NCBI GenBank assembly: GCA_050309765.1
Contig: JBNRMU010000134.1
Coordinates: 1-6,359, forward strand
Origin: CALWRM01 sp050309765
Lineage (GTDB): Bacteria; Bacillota; Clostridia; Christensenellales; UBA1750
DNA: 6,359 nucleotides
Direction: 5' to 3'
Shown here: piece by piece, positions 6,043-6,359 of the stretch
How the letters are laid out: each line of letters starts with the position of its first letter
How positions within the stretch are numbered: position 1 is the first letter of the stretch
Program-made: the position numbers and the translations under genes
The notes under the pieces: generated by a model
What the model was told of the DNA's origin: nothing
Database searches by the model: none
Seen by the model: only the letters and a program-made list of their open reading frames with translations

Positions 6043-6359
6043 GTGAAAAAGACCATCAGGCGCCTGGCTGCGCTGCTGCTGGCGCTGCTGCTGACGCTGA
6101 CCCTGGCCGGCTGCGAGCTGGACGAGATGCTTTCGGCGCTGGACGAAGCGGACCTTGAAAGCGCTCTGCAGCTGATCGAGGACGAACCGGAGGAAAGTAC
6201 CGGCGCCGCGCCCGCGCAAAGCGCGCAGGCCCCGCCCGCGCAAACGCCCGCCCCCGCAGAGGAACCTGCGCCGGCCGCAGCCACGGCCACGCCCAGGGCA
6301 ACGCAAACGCCTGCGCCCACGGCTTCGGCCACGCCGGAGCCCACGCCCACCGCTTCCCC
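6043..6359 (+). CDS. Lipoprotein with Pro/Thr/Ala-rich linker (partial, runs off right edge)
   Basis: An N-terminal fragment of 105 codons from a GTG start. Seen: a basic start MKKTIRR, a hydrophobic leucine-rich core (8-21) and a lipobox LAGC with Cys24. This is a type II signal peptide, so the mature protein should be lipid-anchored on the outer face of the cytoplasmic membrane. The next 30 residues are acidic (ELDEMLSALDEADLESALQL and on), with helical character. From about residue 57 a linker of Ala, Pro, Thr and Gln with repeated TPxPT-like units (TPAPAEEPAP, ATPEPTPTASP) runs to the edge. Such linkers usually space an extracellular domain away from the membrane; that domain lies outside the window. 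Acidic leader plus TP-rich linker occurs in several clostridial lipoproteins, including some secreted ribonuclease (barnase-like) types. This is only one possibility and nothing here proves it. The gene starts 15 bases after the SLOG gene and is probably in the same operon. Confidence 0.82.
   Translation, partial: MKKTIRRLAALLLALLLTLTLAGCELDEMLSALDEADLESALQLIEDEPEESTGAAPAQSAQAPPAQTPAPAEEPAPAAATATPRATQTPAPTASATPEPTPTAS

Noticed and set aside
5443..6306. Minus-strand open frame of 287 codons opposite the SLOG and lipoprotein genes
   Set aside because: It spans two plus-strand genes and their promoter, and its composition is that of reversed GC-rich coding sequence. The plus-strand genes have promoters, ribosome sites and family motifs.
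6190..6359. Short direct repeats in the GC-rich DNA at the right end
   Set aside because: Units such as CCCGCGCAAA and ACGCCC recur because the protein linker repeats Ala, Pro and Thr codons. They are not evenly spaced and are not a CRISPR or satellite array.

Overview
The window looks like a piece of a chromosome from a high-GC member of the Firmicutes, most likely a Clostridia-type gut or anaerobic bacterium. This rests on four things: AAGGAG-type ribosome binding sites, sigma-A style promoters in short gaps, the SbcC/SbcD and MscL sequence styles, and a CofE-like protein of a type I associate with Clostridia. The assignment is inference from sequence style; no rRNA or other marker gene is present. 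I found no tRNA, rRNA, CRISPR array, insertion sequence or phage gene.

Left part, minus strand (1-3882). Reading leftward the genes are mscL (mechanosensitive channel with an added C-terminal zinc ribbon), a strong hairpin terminator, sbcD (Mre11-type nuclease) and sbcC (Rad50-type ATPase, cut by the left edge after 750 codons). sbcD and sbcC overlap by 14 bases and form the standard SbcCD DNA end-processing pair. mscL has its own near-consensus promoter and is separated from sbcDC by the terminator.

Middle (3883-4152). A 270-base divergent intergenic region carries the mscL promoter on the minus strand and the promoter of the rightward gene on the plus strand, with a GC-rich stretch rich in inverted repeats between them.

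Right part, plus strand (4153-6359). A complete 397-residue gene related to CofE (coenzyme F420-0:L-glutamate ligase family) is followed by a textbook terminator. A second promoter then drives a two-gene unit: a 181-residue SLOG/DUF1273 (YpsA-like) protein and, 15 bases downstream, a GTG-started lipoprotein with a proline/threonine/alanine-rich linker. The lipoprotein runs off the right edge, so its functional domain is not visible.

Most of this is ordinary housekeeping sequence. The points deserving a second look are the CofE-like enzyme with no visible F420 context, the zinc ribbon on MscL, and the SLOG-lipoprotein pair. I do not see convincing evidence of a wholly new system.
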